A DNA stretch of 64,000 nucleotides from Polaromonas sp. AER18D-145 (GTDB lineage Bacteria; Pseudomonadota; Gammaproteobacteria; Burkholderiales; Burkholderiaceae_C). The notes under the pieces were generated by a model. It saw only the letters and a program-made list of their open reading frames with translations. It was not told the DNA's origin and did not search any database. Of this stretch, positions 1 to 8,292 are shown one piece after another. Numbering within the stretch: the first letter of the stretch is position 1; each line of letters begins with the position of its first letter. Location: positions 60,590-124,589 of the forward strand of contig NZ_NBZV01000007.1 in assembly GCF_002379095.1 (NCBI RefSeq), in the 5' to 3' direction. Made by a program: the position numbers and the translations under genes.

Positions 1-39
1 GAAGCCGAGCCAGCGCCACAGCATGTTGTTGTTTTTCAT
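1..39 (-). CDS. 5' end of a gene leaving the left edge of the window
   Basis: An ATG at 39 read leftward opens a frame beginning MKNNNMLWRWLGF that is cut off by the window edge after 13 codons. A good ribosome binding site (AGAAGGAA) lies 8 to 9 bases upstream. It follows the DUF2249 gene at a gap of 31 bp on the same strand, so the two are probably co-transcribed. The Trp/Leu-rich start looks like the beginning of a first membrane helix. Location behind an NsrR-like site would suit a nitric oxide reductase or another nitrogen-oxide gene, but that is inference from context only. Confidence 0.45.
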   Translation of the reverse strand, partial: MKNNNMLWRWLGF

Positions 40-70
40 CGCGTATTCCTTCTGGTTTCTGTAAAGGGGA

Positions 71-358
71 TCAGGCGCCGCCGCAGGAGCCGCAGCATTG
101 ACCGTCGCTGTGGGCGGGCGCCAGCCGGGTGATGGCCACGCGCCAGGTCGCCGGTCCCTGTTCCAGGTAAGCCCAGCTGAACTTGCCTGGCCATTCGGCC
201 TGGAACTGGTGATGCAGCGGTTGCGGGTCATGGTCGTTGATCAATTCCATGGCCTGGCCAGCGCGGAGTTGGCTGAAGGTCGAGAAGATCAGGGGATGTC
301 GTTCGCGGGGCGCAAGGGTGCGGATATCGAGCGCGGCAGGGGCAGAGGCATGGCTCAT
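71..358 (-). CDS. DUF2249 domain-containing protein
   Basis: A 95-residue soluble protein with the DUF2249 pattern: LDIRTLAPRERHP near the start, then LINDHDPQPL and QFQAEWPGKFSW, and a Cys-rich tail (CCGSCGG). DUF2249 proteins occur in nitrogen-oxide and anaerobic respiration clusters in proteobacteria, but their biochemical role is not established. I chose the ATG at 358 because GGAG lies 5 bases upstream and the domain begins right after it; an ATG 17 codons earlier adds sequence outside the domain and runs toward the promoter. The NsrR-like palindrome lies about 43 bases upstream, which fits nitric-oxide control. Confidence 0.8.
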   Translation of the reverse strand: MSHASAPAALDIRTLAPRERHPLIFSTFSQLRAGQAMELINDHDPQPLHHQFQAEWPGKFSWAYLEQGPATWRVAITRLAPAHSDGQCCGSCGGA

Positions 359-400
359 GGAGACTCCATTCAATAACAAGGACGGACAAGGATGATTTAT

Positions 401-423
401 AAGGTGCATATATAATACACCTA
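401..423. promoter_or_regulatory. NsrR-like operator
   Basis: An interrupted palindrome with arms AGGTG and CACCT around an A+T-rich centre (CATATATAATA). By my own alignment it agrees at about 18 of 23 positions with the NsrR pattern of the type AAGATGCAT...ATACATCTT. NsrR is a nitric-oxide-sensing Rrf2 repressor. It sits between two divergent genes and could control either or both. Confidence 0.5.
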
Positions 424-450
424 TAAGAAGAAGCCATGACCATTTCCCTA

Positions 451-464
451 TTGATGCAGGTCAA
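451..464. promoter_or_regulatory. FNR/Anr-type box
   Basis: TTGAT-GCAG-GTCAA matches the FNR consensus TTGAT-N4-ATCAA with a single change. It lies upstream of the ubiUVT cluster. In Escherichia coli ubiUV is known to be FNR-controlled, so an oxygen-responsive switch here is expected from the function. Confidence 0.55.
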
Positions 465-690
465 ATGGGCGGTTGATGGCCGCTCCCGTCGTTTCCCCGT
501 CAGGCCTTGTCCTGGCATCCGCGCTGCTTCCCGCCGGAAGTTCAGGTGTTGGAGAAGCCGCTTGCGCCGATCGGCCTCGAGGGTCTTGAGCCCATTCCTT
601 GACGGGGATCAGAAAGTATCTGGAAGGATCGGCGTATGGTCGTGCGCTGTGACGGCTCCGTTCGGGGCCAGACGTCCGATCGCCACCCGC

Positions 691-1740
691 ATGACCACCT
701 CTACACCTCTTGCCGAACCTGCCCTGTCCCCTTCAGCCCCTCCGGAACTGGTCTGCCCGGCCGGCAGCCTGCCGGCCCTGAAGGCCGCGGTGGACAACGG
801 CGCCAGCTGTGTCTACCTGGGCCTGCGCGACGCAACCAACGCACGCAACTTTGCCGGCCTCAATTTCGACGAGGCCGCCATTGCCACGGGCATCCGTTAT
901 GCCCACGAGCGCGGCTGCAAGGTCTTCATGGCGCTCAACACCTATCCGCAGGCCGCCAACCCCGGTCCCTGGCGCGCGGCGCTAGACCAGGCCGTGGATC
1001 TGGGGGTGGATGCCGTGATCCTCGCCGACCCCGGGCTCATGCAATATGCCGCCTCGCGTTATCCGGCGTTGCGCCTGCACCTGTCGGTGCAGGGCTCGGC
1101 CACGAATTACGAGGCCATCAACTTCTACCGCGAGCAGTTCGGCGTCGTTCGCGCGGTGTTGCCGCGCGTGTTGTCGCTGGAACAGGTGCGACAGGTCATT
1201 GACAAGACACCGGTGGAGATCGAGGTGTTCGGTTTTGGCAGCCTGTGCGTGATGGTGGAGGGGCGCTGCGCGCTGTCGTCGTATGTGACGGGCGAGTCGC
1301 CCAACACGCACGGCGTGTGTTCGCCGGCCAAGTCCGTGCGCTGGCAGGAAACGCCGCGGGGACTGGAATCGCGTCTGGGCGGCGTGCTGATTGACCGGTA
1401 TGCCAGCGGGGAAAACGCCGGCTACCCCACGCTGTGCAAGGGGCGCTTTGATGTGGGCGATGACGAGAGCTATTACGCCATCGAGGAGCCCGCCAGCCTG
1501 AACACGCTCGAACTTCTGCCCCAGCTCATGAAGATGGGTGTACGCGCCATCAAGATCGAGGGTCGCCAGCGCAGCCTCGCCTATGTAGCGCAGGTGACGC
1601 GGGTCTGGCGCGAGGCGATCGACCACTGCGTTGCCAACCCGCACCGCTACGCACCAAAAACCAGCTGGATGGCCAGCCTCGACCAGGTGGCCGAAGGCCA
1701 GCAGCACACGCTGGGCGCTTACCACCGGCCCTGGAAATGA
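691..1740 (+). CDS. ubiU: O2-independent ubiquinone hydroxylation protein UbiU (U32 peptidase-like)
   Basis: A 349-residue U32-family protein closely following E. coli UbiU (YhbU) over its whole length: ELVCPAGSLPALKAA, TNARNFAGLNF, LPRVLSLEQV, GESPNTHG, YPTLCKGRF and KIEGRQRS. The four cysteines that hold the [4Fe-4S] cluster in UbiU are conserved (C186, C193, C210, C249, each shifted by 17 from E. coli). UbiU works with UbiV as an oxygen-independent ring hydroxylase in ubiquinone synthesis, using prephenate as oxygen donor in E. coli. The start at 691 leaves about 20 extra residues before the domain; no strong ribosome binding site is visible. It overlaps or nearly abuts ubiV. Confidence 0.92.
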   Translation: MTTSTPLAEPALSPSAPPELVCPAGSLPALKAAVDNGASCVYLGLRDATNARNFAGLNFDEAAIATGIRYAHERGCKVFMALNTYPQAANPGPWRAALDQAVDLGVDAVILADPGLMQYAASRYPALRLHLSVQGSATNYEAINFYREQFGVVRAVLPRVLSLEQVRQVIDKTPVEIEVFGFGSLCVMVEGRCALSSYVTGESPNTHGVCSPAKSVRWQETPRGLESRLGGVLIDRYASGENAGYPTLCKGRFDVGDDESYYAIEEPASLNTLELLPQLMKMGVRAIKIEGRQRSLAYVAQVTRVWREAIDHCVANPHRYAPKTSWMASLDQVAEGQQHTLGAYHRPWK

Positions 1741-1754
1741 TGGAAACCCGCACC

Positions 1755-2657
1755 ATGAAAATCGCCCTGGGCCCGCTGCTGTATTACTGGCAGCGCGAGA
1801 CCGTCTTCAATTTTTACGACGCGGTCGCCGCGACGCCGGTGGACGTGGTCTACCTCGGCGAAACCGTGTGTTCGCGGCGCCATGAGTTGCGCCTGGCCGA
1901 CTGGCTGGACATCGCGGCCCGCCTGCGCGCTGCCGGCAAGGAGGTGGTGCTTTCGACCCAGGTGCTGCTGGAGTCGGGCAGCGACGTCGGCACCATGCAC
2001 AGGATCACGGCCAATGGCGATTTCCGGGTCGAGGCCAACGACATGGGCGCCGTCCACCGCCTGGCCGGCAAGCTGCCGTTTGTGGCCGGCCCGCACCTCA
2101 ACCTGTACAACCCGGCTTCGCTGCAATGGATGGCCTCGCTGGGCGCCAGCCGCTGGGTCATGCCGCTGGAGATGAAGCACGGTGATCTGGCGCTGCTGCA
2201 GCAGGACCGCCCGCCCGGTCTGGAGACCGAGGTGTTTGCCTACGGGCGCATGCCGCTGGCCTATTCGGCGCGCTGCTTTACCGCGCGGCAGCGCAACCTG
2301 CCCAAGGACGACTGCCGCTTCAGTTGCCTCGACCACCCGGACGGCCTGATGCTCAGGACCCGGGAGAGCGAGGAGTTCCTGGTGCTCAATGGCACACAGA
2401 CCCAGTCGGCCCGCGTCTACAACCTGGTTGAGGCGCTGGAGGACATGCGTGCCGCGGGTGTGGATGTGGTGCGCCTGAGTCCGCAGGCGCAGCACATGGC
2501 AGAGGTGATCGCCCTGTTCGATGCAGCGCGCAAGCAGGTGCTGACGCCGCAGGAGGCGCTGGCGCGCATGCAGCCCCTCATGCCGGAGAAGGGCTGCAAT
2601 GGCTACTGGCACGGCCGTCCCGGCCTGGAGCAGGTGGCGTCCGCGGTGGCGGGCTGA
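1755..2657 (+). CDS. ubiV: O2-independent ubiquinone hydroxylation protein UbiV (U32 peptidase-like)
   Basis: A 300-residue U32-family protein matching UbiV (YhbV). MKIALGPLLYYW aligns directly with the E. coli N-terminus, which is why I prefer the ATG at 1755 over ATGs at 1737 and 1740 that overlap the ubiU stop. Cluster cysteines are present: C39 in GETVCSRR and the group ARCFTARQRNLPKDDCRFSC. It pairs with UbiU to hydroxylate the ubiquinone ring without oxygen. It ends 12 bp before trhA, consistent with one operon. Confidence 0.92.
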   Translation: MKIALGPLLYYWQRETVFNFYDAVAATPVDVVYLGETVCSRRHELRLADWLDIAARLRAAGKEVVLSTQVLLESGSDVGTMHRITANGDFRVEANDMGAVHRLAGKLPFVAGPHLNLYNPASLQWMASLGASRWVMPLEMKHGDLALLQQDRPPGLETEVFAYGRMPLAYSARCFTARQRNLPKDDCRFSCLDHPDGLMLRTRESEEFLVLNGTQTQSARVYNLVEALEDMRAAGVDVVRLSPQAQHMAEVIALFDAARKQVLTPQEALARMQPLMPEKGCNGYWHGRPGLEQVASAVAG

Positions 2658-2669
2658 GGGCTGACAACG

Positions 2670-3287
2670 ATGTACCACGGTGAACGTTTCAACAGCATCA
2701 GCCACCTCGTCGGCGCCGGGTTGGCGGTGGCGGGTTCGGCCGGGCTGATCGTGCCCGCCGGTTTTGTGGGCGACCCCTGGAAAATTGTGAGCTTCAGCAT
2801 CTACGGCGCCATGCTGGTGGCGCTGTACGTCTTTTCCACGCTGTACCACAGCGTACGCGGCCGTGCCAAAAACGTGCTGCGCAAGTTCGACCATTGTTCG
2901 ATCTACCTGCTGATCGCCGGCAGCTACACGCCCTTCGCGCTGGTGTCGCTGCGCGGTGCCTGGGGCTGGTCCTTGCTGGGCGTGGTGTGGAGCCTGGCGC
3001 TGCTGGGCATCGTGCAGGAAATCTGGCTGGCCAAGGGCGCACGCGTGCTGTCATTGGTCATTTATGTGCTGATGGGTTGGCTGGCGCTGGTGGCGGTGTC
3101 GCCCTTGTGGACCGCCCTGACGCCCCCGGGTTTTGCCTGGCTGGCCGCGGGCGGCGCCTGCTACACCCTGGGCATAGGTTTTTATGCCACCGACCACAAG
3201 GTGCGCCACGGCCACGGTCTGTGGCACCTGTTTGTGCTGGGCGGCAGCATTTGCCATTTCATCACCGTGCTGTTTTACGTCGCCTGA
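2670..3287 (+). CDS. trhA: Hemolysin III family (TrhA/YqfA-like) seven-helix membrane protein
   Basis: A 205-residue membrane protein with the hemolysin III / PAQR layout: ERFNSISHLVGA at the start, FSTLYHSVRG after the second helix, RKFDHCSIYLLIAGSYTPF, and a C-terminal HGLWHLFVLGGSICHF. Conserved His and Asp residues match the family's putative metal site. In E. coli the homologue is linked to membrane-energy and fatty-acid homeostasis; enzymatic activity is not settled. Its position inside a ubiquinone gene cluster suggests a membrane-lipid or quinone-related role, but this is inference. Confidence 0.85.
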   Translation: MYHGERFNSISHLVGAGLAVAGSAGLIVPAGFVGDPWKIVSFSIYGAMLVALYVFSTLYHSVRGRAKNVLRKFDHCSIYLLIAGSYTPFALVSLRGAWGWSLLGVVWSLALLGIVQEIWLAKGARVLSLVIYVLMGWLALVAVSPLWTALTPPGFAWLAAGGACYTLGIGFYATDHKVRHGHGLWHLFVLGGSICHFITVLFYVA

Positions 3288-3301
3288 TTGTCCGGATCGC
3301 C

Positions 3302-3826
3302 ATGACACCCCTTTCCTCATCTCCTTCCCTGGCGTTGCCGCCGGCCCTCGGATCGCTGCTGGAGCGCCTGCCGGCTTACCCCGGCTCGGTGCTGCTGGTC
3401 AGTGCGCTCAACCTGGGCCTGGCGCACCAGCTGCCGGCCGACGTGAGCCGCCTGTTGCTGCACAAAAAGCTGCGCATCCACGTGCGCGACGCACGCCTGA
3501 CCTTTGACTTCTCCTGGACCGGGCAGCGCTTTGCCGCCTGCCCGCGGCAGCAGGCGACCGACCTGGCCATCAGTGCCAGTGCCCACGATTTCATGCGCCT
3601 GGCGCAGCGCCTGGAAGATCCGGACACGCTTTTTTTCAGCCGCCGCCTGGCCATGGAGGGCGACACCGAACTGGGCCTGGTCGTCAAGAACGCGCTGGAC
3701 GCGCTGGAACTGCCGGTGCTCGACCTGCATCAGTGGACGCCGCTCCAGCTGCTGTCCCGTCTGGGACCGCGCAAACGAATGGCCGGTGTCGGCCCGCGGG
3801 AGCACGGAGCGGAAAGACATGACTGA
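3302..3826 (+). CDS. ubiT: Ubiquinone anaerobic biosynthesis accessory factor UbiT (SCP2 domain)
   Basis: A 174-residue SCP2-like lipid-binding protein. The core reads LSFDF-type strand (ARLTFDFSWTG), then DLAISASAHDFMRLAQRLEDPDTLFFSRRLAMEGDTELGL split over the domain, which is the UbiT signature (LFFxRxLxxEGDTELGL). UbiT carries hydrophobic ubiquinone intermediates for the O2-independent pathway alongside UbiU and UbiV. The start at 3302 is 14 bp after trhA. The stop overlaps the next start by 8 bases, so translation is probably coupled. Confidence 0.9.
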   Translation: MTPLSSSPSLALPPALGSLLERLPAYPGSVLLVSALNLGLAHQLPADVSRLLLHKKLRIHVRDARLTFDFSWTGQRFAACPRQQATDLAISASAHDFMRLAQRLEDPDTLFFSRRLAMEGDTELGLVVKNALDALELPVLDLHQWTPLQLLSRLGPRKRMAGVGPREHGAERHD

Positions 3827-4253
3827 GGACCGTCACCACCTCCCGCTGGTGTACTCCTGCTCGGGCTGCTCCAGCGCCGCGCAGCTGACCAACCATGTGG
3901 CGCTGCAGCTGGACCGGCGCGGCGTCGCCGAGATGTCCTGCATTGCCGGGGTGGGCGGCGACGTGCCGCATCTGATGAAAATCGTGCGTTCCGGGCGACC
4001 CGTCATCGCGCTCGACGGCTGCCCGCTGGCCTGTGTGAAAAGCGTGCTGGCGCGCCATGGCATCACGGCCGACCGGCATTACCCGCTTCAGCAATACGGT
4101 GTCAAAAAGCGCACGCATGAGGACTTCGATCCCGCACAGGCAGCGCTGGTGCTCGAGCGTGTGGCGGCCGACCTGCTGGCGGTGCCGCTGCGTGCGTCCA
4201 CTCCCGGTGGCGGGGTTGCCGCCAGAGGAGCGGACGAACATGCCCCCCGGTGA
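3819..4253 (+). CDS. DGC-domain putative zinc-binding protein
   Basis: A 144-residue protein with the cysteine-rich DGC domain: YSCSGCSSAAQL near the N-terminus, MSCIAGVGGD, and the defining Asp-Gly-Cys in ALDGCPLACVK. These cysteines are thought to bind zinc; no reaction is known for the family. GGAAAG precedes the ATG at 3819. It overlaps ubiT by 8 bp and ubiX by 14 bp, so it is locked into the quinone operon. A role as metal or redox helper for the anaerobic Ubi proteins is possible but unproven. Confidence 0.8.
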   Translation: MTEDRHHLPLVYSCSGCSSAAQLTNHVALQLDRRGVAEMSCIAGVGGDVPHLMKIVRSGRPVIALDGCPLACVKSVLARHGITADRHYPLQQYGVKKRTHEDFDPAQAALVLERVAADLLAVPLRASTPGGGVAARGADEHAPR

Positions 4254-4851
4254 CAGCGCGCCCCCGACCCGACGCATCATTGTGGCGATTTCCGGGGCCA
4301 GCGGCGCGGTGTACGGCACGCGCCTGCTGCAGGTGCTCCACGGCATGGCGGGGATCGAGACCCACCTGGTGGTGTCCGACGCGGGCTGGCGCAACCTCGA
4401 CCAGGAGCAGGGCATGAGCCGCGCCGCCGTCGAAGCCCTGGCCGACCAGGTGCACGACGCGCGCGATGTGGGCGCCTCCATTGCGAGCGGCTCCTTTTTG
4501 TCCAGTGCCATGGTGGTGGCGCCCTGTTCGATGCGCACGCTGGCCGCCGTGGCGCACGGGCTGGCGGACAACCTCATCACGCGCGCCGCCGACGTGGTGC
4601 TCAAGGAGCGCCGGCGACTGGTGCTGATGGTGCGCGAGTCGCCGCTGCACCTGGGTCACCTGCGCAACATGGTCAGCGTGACCGAAATGGGCGGCATCAT
4701 CTGTCCGCCCATGCCGGCCTTTTATCAGCGCCCGCAGTCGGTGGCCGAGCTGGTGGATGGCAGCGTGGCGCGCGTGCTCGACCTGCTGGAATTGCCGCAC
4801 AGCCTGGCTCCGCGCTGGGACGGGCGGGCTCCCGCCACGGCTGGTTCCTGA
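4240..4851 (+). CDS. ubiX: Flavin prenyltransferase UbiX
   Basis: A 203-residue flavoprotein of the UbiX/Pad1 family. The N-terminal flavin motif IIVAISGASGAVYGTRLL, the PCSMRTLAAVAHG motif, and KERRRLVLMVRESPLH are all intact. UbiX prenylates FMN to give the cofactor that UbiD requires. AGAGGAG lies upstream of the ATG at 4240. It is 3 bp from ubiD, so the cofactor enzyme and its client are made together. Confidence 0.95.
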   Translation: MPPGDSAPPTRRIIVAISGASGAVYGTRLLQVLHGMAGIETHLVVSDAGWRNLDQEQGMSRAAVEALADQVHDARDVGASIASGSFLSSAMVVAPCSMRTLAAVAHGLADNLITRAADVVLKERRRLVLMVRESPLHLGHLRNMVSVTEMGGIICPPMPAFYQRPQSVAELVDGSVARVLDLLELPHSLAPRWDGRAPATAGS

Positions 4852-4854
4852 GCC

Positions 4855-6339
4855 ATGCGCTACCGCGACCTGCGCGATTTCATGGCCCAGCTCGAGCAGA
4901 CCGGCGACCTGCGCCGCGTGGCCGAGCCCGTGTCGCCCCATCTGGAAATGACGGCGCTGTGCGACCGTGTCCTGCGTGCCGGTGGCCCGGCCCTCTTGTT
5001 TGAACATCCCACCGGACACAGCATGCCGGTGCTGGCCAACCTGTTCGGCACACCGGCACGCGTGGCACGCGCCATGGGTGTGAGCGACCTGCGCGCGCTG
5101 CGTTCCTTTGGCGAGGTGCTCGCCGCCCTCAAGGAACCCGAAGCACCCAAGGGCCTGAAAGACATGCTCGGTCTGGGTGGGCTGCTCAAGACCTTGTGGC
5201 ACATGGCGCCGCGTGAATTACGTTCGGCGCCCTGTCAGGAGGTGGTCTGGGAAGGTGCCGACGTTGATCTCGCGCGCCTGCCGGTGCAGCACTGCTGGCC
5301 CGGCGACGTCGCACCCCTGGTCACCTGGGGCCTGGTCATCACCCAGGGGCCGCACAAGCCACGGCAAAACCTGGGTATTTACCGCCAGCAGGTGCTCTCA
5401 CGCAACCAGCTCATCATGCGCTGGCTGGCGCACCGCGGCGGCGCGCTCGATTTTCGCGACCATGCTGCGGCGCATCCGGGCCAGCCCTATCCCGTGGCCG
5501 TCGCGCTGGGGGCCGATCCGGCCACCATCCTCGGCGCGGTGACCCCGGTGCCGGACAGCCTGTCCGAGTACCAGTTCGCCGGCCTGTTGCGCGGCGCGCG
5601 AACCGACGTCGTGCGCGCGCTGGGCAGCGGCCTGCGCGTGCCGGCCACCGCCGAAATCGTGCTCGAGGGCCACATCTATCCGGATGCCGGCCACCCCAGC
5701 GGCTACCAGCACGCGCTTGAAGGACCGTTCGGCGACCACACGGGGTATTACAACGAGCAGGCCTCTTTCCCGGTGTTCACCGTGGACCGCATCACCTTGC
5801 GGCGCGACCCGATTTACCACTCCACCTACACCGGCAAACCCCCGGACGAGCCCGCCGTACTGGGCATGGCCCTGAACGAGCTGTTCATTCCCCTCCTGCA
5901 AAGGCAGTTTCCCGAGATCACCGACTTTTACCTGCCACCCGAAGGCTGCAGCTACCGCATGGCCCTGGTGCGCATCAAGAAGGCTTACCCCGGCCATGCG
6001 CGGCGCGTGATGATGGGCGTGTGGAGCCATCTGCGCCAGTTCATGTACACCAAGTTTGTGGTCGTGGTGGACGATGACGTGGACGTGCGCGACTGGCGCG
6101 AGGTGATCTGGGCCCTGACCACCCGCATGGATCCGGCGCGCGACACCCTGCTGATAGAAAATACCCCCATCGACTACCTGGACTTCGCCTCGCCGGTGAG
6201 CGGTCTGGGCAGCAAGATGGGATTGGATGCGACGAACAAATGGCCCGGCGAAACCCAGCGCGAATGGGGCCGTCCCATCGCCATGGACCCGGCGGTGCAG
6301 GCTCGCATGGACGGCATTTTCGAGTCGCTGGGGCTGTGA
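4855..6339 (+). CDS. ubiD: 4-hydroxy-3-polyprenylbenzoate decarboxylase UbiD
   Basis: A 494-residue UbiD, the same length as the E. coli enzyme. It starts [19 protein letters not shown] and carries the prFMN site region including [22 protein letters not shown], and the [12 protein letters not shown] motif. It removes the carboxyl group of the polyprenylated benzoate ring in ubiquinone synthesis. The gene follows ubiX at 3 bp and closes the ubiUVT-ubiXD block. UbiD-family enzymes acting on other aromatic acids exist, but context and length point to the quinone enzyme. Confidence 0.93.
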   Translation: MRYRDLRDFMAQLEQTGDLRRVAEPVSPHLEMTALCDRVLRAGGPALLFEHPTGHSMPVLANLFGTPARVARAMGVSDLRALRSFGEVLAALKEPEAPKGLKDMLGLGGLLKTLWHMAPRELRSAPCQEVVWEGADVDLARLPVQHCWPGDVAPLVTWGLVITQGPHKPRQNLGIYRQQVLSRNQLIMRWLAHRGGALDFRDHAAAHPGQPYPVAVALGADPATILGAVTPVPDSLSEYQFAGLLRGARTDVVRALGSGLRVPATAEIVLEGHIYPDAGHPSGYQHALEGPFGDHTGYYNEQASFPVFTVDRITLRRDPIYHSTYTGKPPDEPAVLGMALNELFIPLLQRQFPEITDFYLPPEGCSYRMALVRIKKAYPGHARRVMMGVWSHLRQFMYTKFVVVVDDDVDVRDWREVIWALTTRMDPARDTLLIENTPIDYLDFASPVSGLGSKMGLDATNKWPGETQREWGRPIAMDPAVQARMDGIFESLGL

Positions 6340-6395
6340 AGGGCGCGGTGTCGCCTACGTTCTGACAGCGCCTTGCTCCACTCGCACAATGCTTC

Positions 6396-7691
6396 ATGGA
6401 CTTCAATCACTCGCCCAAGGCCCTGGCGCTGCGCCAGCAACTCGAAGCCTTCATGCAGCAGTACCTGCTGCCCTACAACGCGGCCTGGCACCGCTCGGTG
6501 CAGGAGGGTATTTATCCGCCGCCTTTTCTCGAAGACCTCAAGGCGCTGGCACGCGAGGCGGGCTTGTGGAACCTGTTTCTGCCGGGCCTGCAGGAGGATG
6601 AACCCGGCACGCGCCTGGGTCACCTTGACTACGCGCCACTGGCCGAAACCATGGGCCGGCTGCCCTGGGCTGCGGAGGTGTTCAACTGCAGCGCCCCCGA
6701 CACCGGCAACATGGAACTGCTGCACCGCTTTGCCACACCCGAGCAGCGCGTGCAGTGGCTGAGGCCCTTGCTGGAAGGCCGCATACGGTCGGCCTTTGCG
6801 ATGTCCGAGCCCGACGTGGCCTCGTCCGACCCGACCAACCTGCAGACCACCGTGCGGCGCGAGGGTGGCCAATTGGTGCTCAATGGCCGCAAGTGGTTCA
6901 TCACGGGTGCGGCGCACCCGAACTGCCGGCTGCTGGTGGTGATGTGCCGCAATGACGAGGCGCAAGGCGGGGGTGACCCGGCCGGGGCGCACCACCGGCA
7001 CAGCATGGTGCTGGTGCCCATGGACACGGCGGGTCTGCAGGTGTTGCGCAATATTTCCGTGGTGCATCACCATGCGCCCGAAGGGCATTGCGAAATCCTG
7101 CTGCGCGACGTGCGTGTGCCGCTGGACCACCTGCTGGGCGGTTGGGGCGAGGGTTTTGCCATGGCGCAGGCACGCCTGGGGCCAGGCCGGGTGCACCACT
7201 GCATGCGCACCATCGGCCAGTGCGAGCTGGCCTTGGAGCTGGCCACGGAACGCACGCTGGAGCGCCAGGCCTTCGGCAAATACCTCTCGGATTTTTCCAA
7301 CGTGCAGGAGTGGATCGCCGAGTCGCGCATCGAGATCGACCAGGCGCGTCTGCTGATCCTTCACGCGGCCTGGGCGCTTGACGAAGGCAAGGACGACGCG
7401 GCACAACTGCGCGCGCGCGTGGCCGCCATCAAGGTGGTGGCCGCCCGGCTGCAGACGCGGGTGGTGGACCGTGCCATGCAGGCCTTCGGTGCCATGGGCC
7501 TGTCACCCGATACCCCGCTGGCCTATTTCTGGACCTGGGGCCGGGCCCTTCACCTGATGGACGGGCCCGACGAGGTGCATTTGCGCACCGTGGCACGGCA
7601 TGAGCTGGCGCAGGCGAAAGCGCGCGCGGGCAGCACCGCCGCCTACTTCACCACACCCGAGCAACTGCAGGCGACGCCGCGCATCCGTTAG
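6396..7691 (+). CDS. Acyl-CoA dehydrogenase family protein (ACAD10/11-like)
   Basis: A 431-residue flavin acyl-CoA dehydrogenase. Visible elements are the N-terminal helical domain, FAMSEPDVASSDPTN and GRKWFITGAAHP in the middle beta domain, ERQAFGKYLSDFSNVQ, and DGPDEVHLRTVAR near the C-terminus, the catalytic-Glu region of the ACAD10/11-type subgroup. It oxidises an acyl-CoA at the alpha-beta position; the substrate is unknown. It lies 56 bp after ubiD with no clear ribosome binding site, so it may or may not belong to that operon. Confidence 0.88.
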   Translation: MDFNHSPKALALRQQLEAFMQQYLLPYNAAWHRSVQEGIYPPPFLEDLKALAREAGLWNLFLPGLQEDEPGTRLGHLDYAPLAETMGRLPWAAEVFNCSAPDTGNMELLHRFATPEQRVQWLRPLLEGRIRSAFAMSEPDVASSDPTNLQTTVRREGGQLVLNGRKWFITGAAHPNCRLLVVMCRNDEAQGGGDPAGAHHRHSMVLVPMDTAGLQVLRNISVVHHHAPEGHCEILLRDVRVPLDHLLGGWGEGFAMAQARLGPGRVHHCMRTIGQCELALELATERTLERQAFGKYLSDFSNVQEWIAESRIEIDQARLLILHAAWALDEGKDDAAQLRARVAAIKVVAARLQTRVVDRAMQAFGAMGLSPDTPLAYFWTWGRALHLMDGPDEVHLRTVARHELAQAKARAGSTAAYFTTPEQLQATPRIR

Positions 7692-7726
7692 CGCAGCGGC
7701 TTTGTCCTTACCTGCGGTAAGTTGTC

Positions 7727-8260
7727 TCAGCTGGCAAGTACGCGGTAGAAGTAGGTGGTGTCGCACGGCTCGCCGTTCGGGAAAAGCGCATAACCCGGAA
7801 TCACACCGCAGCGTTGCCAACCCAGCCGGGTATAAAGCCGCTCGGCATCGCCGCTGGCGGTGTCCAGCACCAGCAGGGTTTTGCCGGAGTCGCGCGCGAC
7901 CTGCTCGGCGGCCTGCATCAGCGCTTCACCCAGGCCCTGGCGCCGCGCCCGGCGATGCACCAGCATCTTCGCCACGTCGCCCCGGTGCGGCTGGTTCTCG
8001 GGTTGGTCCAGCAGCACCTGCACGGTGCCCACGATGCCTGCGGCATCTTCGGCCACCAGCAGCGCCCGTTCACCCCGGGCCGCGCTGTCCGCCACACCGC
8101 GCCAGAAGGCCAGTGCCCTGGCCATAGGCAGAGGATGCATGAAACTCACGGAGGCGCCGCCTTCCACACAATCGATCAGCAGCCCGGCCAGCGACTGCAA
8201 CTGGCCGTCGGTGACGGCTTCCAGGCGGTGAATGGCGTGGGCAGAGGATTCGGCGGGCAT
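7727..8260 (-). CDS. GNAT family N-acetyltransferase
   Basis: A 177-residue protein with the GNAT fold. The acetyl-CoA binding stretch VAKMLVHRRARRQGLGEAL (R/Q-x-x-G-x-A type) is followed by LLVLDTASGDAERLYTRLGW, a typical C-terminal half. The substrate cannot be told from sequence. The start at 8260 lies 32 bp after the stop of srkA on the same strand, so the two are probably one transcript. It converges on the acyl-CoA dehydrogenase across 35 bp. Confidence 0.85.
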   Translation of the reverse strand: MPAESSAHAIHRLEAVTDGQLQSLAGLLIDCVEGGASVSFMHPLPMARALAFWRGVADSAARGERALLVAEDAAGIVGTVQVLLDQPENQPHRGDVAKMLVHRRARRQGLGEALMQAAEQVARDSGKTLLVLDTASGDAERLYTRLGWQRCGVIPGYALFPNGEPCDTTYFYRVLAS

Positions 8261-8292
8261 GGTTTCTCCCGAAAATGGAATTAGAACAAGGC

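Larger units (their letters stand above)
359..690. promoter_or_regulatory. Divergent control region between DUF2249 and ubiU
   Basis: This 332-bp stretch has no convincing gene. An open frame runs through it in phase with ubiU from 436, but UbiU family proteins begin just before the ELVCPAG motif, so I treat it as leader. The left part is A+T-rich (391-425) and holds an NsrR-like palindrome. An FNR-type box follows at 451-464. If that box activates ubiU from a class II position, transcription would start near 499, leaving a leader of about 190 bases. Confidence 0.6.

Noticed and set aside
436..690. N-terminal extension of ubiU by 85 residues from an ATG at 436
   Set aside because: UbiU proteins begin just before ELVCPAG; the extension is Arg-rich, resembles no known domain and would place the FNR-type box inside the coding region.
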